DNA from: DAOMFM01 sp035429825 | Lineage (GTDB): Bacteria > Acidobacteriota > Blastocatellia > UBA7656 > JADIYM01 | DNA: 61,513 bases | NCBI GenBank assembly: GCA_044224215.1 | Contig: JBGAKX010000010.1 | Location: forward strand, 1 to 61,513 | Reading direction: 5' to 3' | The notes under the pieces: generated by a model | What the model was told of the DNA's origin: nothing | Databases searched by the model: none | What the model saw: only the letters and a program-made list of their open reading frames with translations | Shown: in pieces, positions 60,828-61,513 of the stretch | Layout of the letters: every line of letters begins with the position of its first letter | Numbering within the stretch: the stretch's first letter is position 1 | Position numbers and translations under genes: made by a program

Positions 60828-61513
60828 GTGTTTCAAGACGTACGACTTGGCCTGCGAATGTTTCTGAAGAACCCTGGCTTCACGGCAGTCGTCGTGCTGA
60901 CGCTCGCCCTTGGAATCGGCGCCAACGTCGCACTCTTCTCCGTGATCAACGGTGTGCTGCTCAATCCGCTCCATTTTCCAGAGCCCGATCAGCTCGTGAC
61001 GCTCGACCAGAGCAAGCCGAACTTCGAAACCGGCGCCATTCCCTATCCCAACTTTCGCGATCTGCAGAAGGAGAATCAGACCTTCTCGGCCATGGCGATT
61101 TCGCGCGGGTTCAGCTTCAGCCTGATCGGTGCGGGCGAAGCCGAGCAGGTCAGCGCCCGCCTCGTCACGGCGGACATGTTCTCAGTGCTCGGCGTAAAGC
61201 CGGCGCTCGGGCGGACCTTTGTGCCAGGCGAAGACGAGCCGGGTGCGGAACCGTTGGTCGTGATCAGTGCAGACCTCTGGCAGCGCAAGTTTGGAGCCGC
61301 CCAGGATGTCGTGGGAAAAAGCCTGACGCTGGATGACCGGAGCTACACGATCGTCGGCGTCCTCCCGGCGAGTTTCAGCCTCTGGAGGACCACCGATGTC
61401 TACGTGCCCATCGGCCAGTGGAACAATCCGGCGCTCAGGAACCGCAGCGCCGCACTTGGACTCCACGGCATAGGACGGCTCAAGCCCGGCGTCACCGTCG
61501 CACAGGGCCAGGC
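60828..61513 (+). CDS. ADOP-type permease, cut off by window edge
   Basis: About 228 residues visible: FQDVRLGLRMFLKNPGFTAVVVLTLALGIGANVALFSVINGVLLNPLHF, the ADOP start without a prefix domain, then the first MacB core (PNFRDLQKENQTFSAMAISRGFSFSLIG, LVTADMFSVLGVKPALGRTFVPGEDEPG, VVGKSLTLDDRSYTIVGVLPASF). GTG 60828 has GGGAGG seven bases upstream. It has no PadR gene beside it, and lies opposite a Ser/Thr kinase gene, which could share its promoter region. Confidence 0.93.
   Translation, partial: MFQDVRLGLRMFLKNPGFTAVVVLTLALGIGANVALFSVINGVLLNPLHFPEPDQLVTLDQSKPNFETGAIPYPNFRDLQKENQTFSAMAISRGFSFSLIGAGEAEQVSARLVTADMFSVLGVKPALGRTFVPGEDEPGAEPLVVISADLWQRKFGAAQDVVGKSLTLDDRSYTIVGVLPASFSLWRTTDVYVPIGQWNNPALRNRSAALGLHGIGRLKPGVTVAQGQ

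Overview
The window is high-GC bacterial chromosome from what is most likely an Acidobacteriota member (Vicinamibacteria-like). The evidence is content: six very large MacB/FtsX permeases of the acidobacterial 'ADOP' type, a PadR regulator next to one of them, two Ser/Thr protein kinases, three ECF sigma factors, a DUF1800/DUF1501 secreted pair, and a TIGR02999-type sigma factor coupled to a kinase. I see no rRNA, tRNA, CRISPR array, intact insertion sequence or phage module. The assignment is inference; no marker gene is present.

Layout. 1-1438 (minus): ECF sigma factor coupled by TGATG to a Ser/Thr kinase that runs off the left edge. 1844-5938 (plus): YciI-like protein, SRPBCC protein, DoxX-like protein, methyltransferase, and a SigJ/DUF6596-type sigma factor, closed by a GC hairpin. 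6119-6853 (minus): zinc-ribbon membrane protein. 7154-22475 (minus): a 15-kb efflux/secretion-type operon, in transcription order membrane-fusion adaptor, two MacB-like ATPases, four tandem ADOP permeases, a sigma-54 response regulator and a histidine kinase. 22708-25827 (plus): a divergent PadR regulator and a fifth ADOP permease, with a 11-bp inverted repeat over the promoter. 25902-28732 (minus): DUF1501 and DUF1800 secreted proteins. 28961-30909 (plus): lipoprotein, EamA transporter, VOC protein. 30946-39673 (minus): mostly exported proteins, namely a YncE/phosphoesterase fusion, an arylsulfatase, a HExxH lipoprotein, an EF-hand protein and a CXXCH protein.

39850-52141 holds the most distinctive arrangement: two paralogous ~1000-residue regulators (OmpR-type winged helix + P-loop ATPase + TPR-like helices), each divergent from a gene for a CXXCH protein. 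Both upstream regions carry the same three-part sequence element (identical 11-mer, then two heptamers on an 11-bp period). Between them lie an ECF sigma/anti-sigma pair, a DinB protein, and a cytochrome c coupled to a 63-residue membrane protein. A metallophosphoesterase and a serine hydrolase follow.

52211-57318 is a decaying stretch: an S9 peptidase reduced to its two ends, a VWA protein without a recognisable MIDAS, a VapBC pair whose antitoxin looks leaderless, a multiply frameshifted arylsulfatase, and a HAD phosphatase with an ill-defined N-terminus. The right end holds a bicupin, a Ser/Thr kinase with TolB-like and TPR parts, and a sixth, truncated ADOP permease running off the edge.

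Functionally the window is dominated by envelope export, extracytoplasmic regulation and secreted hydrolases. Function calls rest on visible motifs and family memory; no database search was run.
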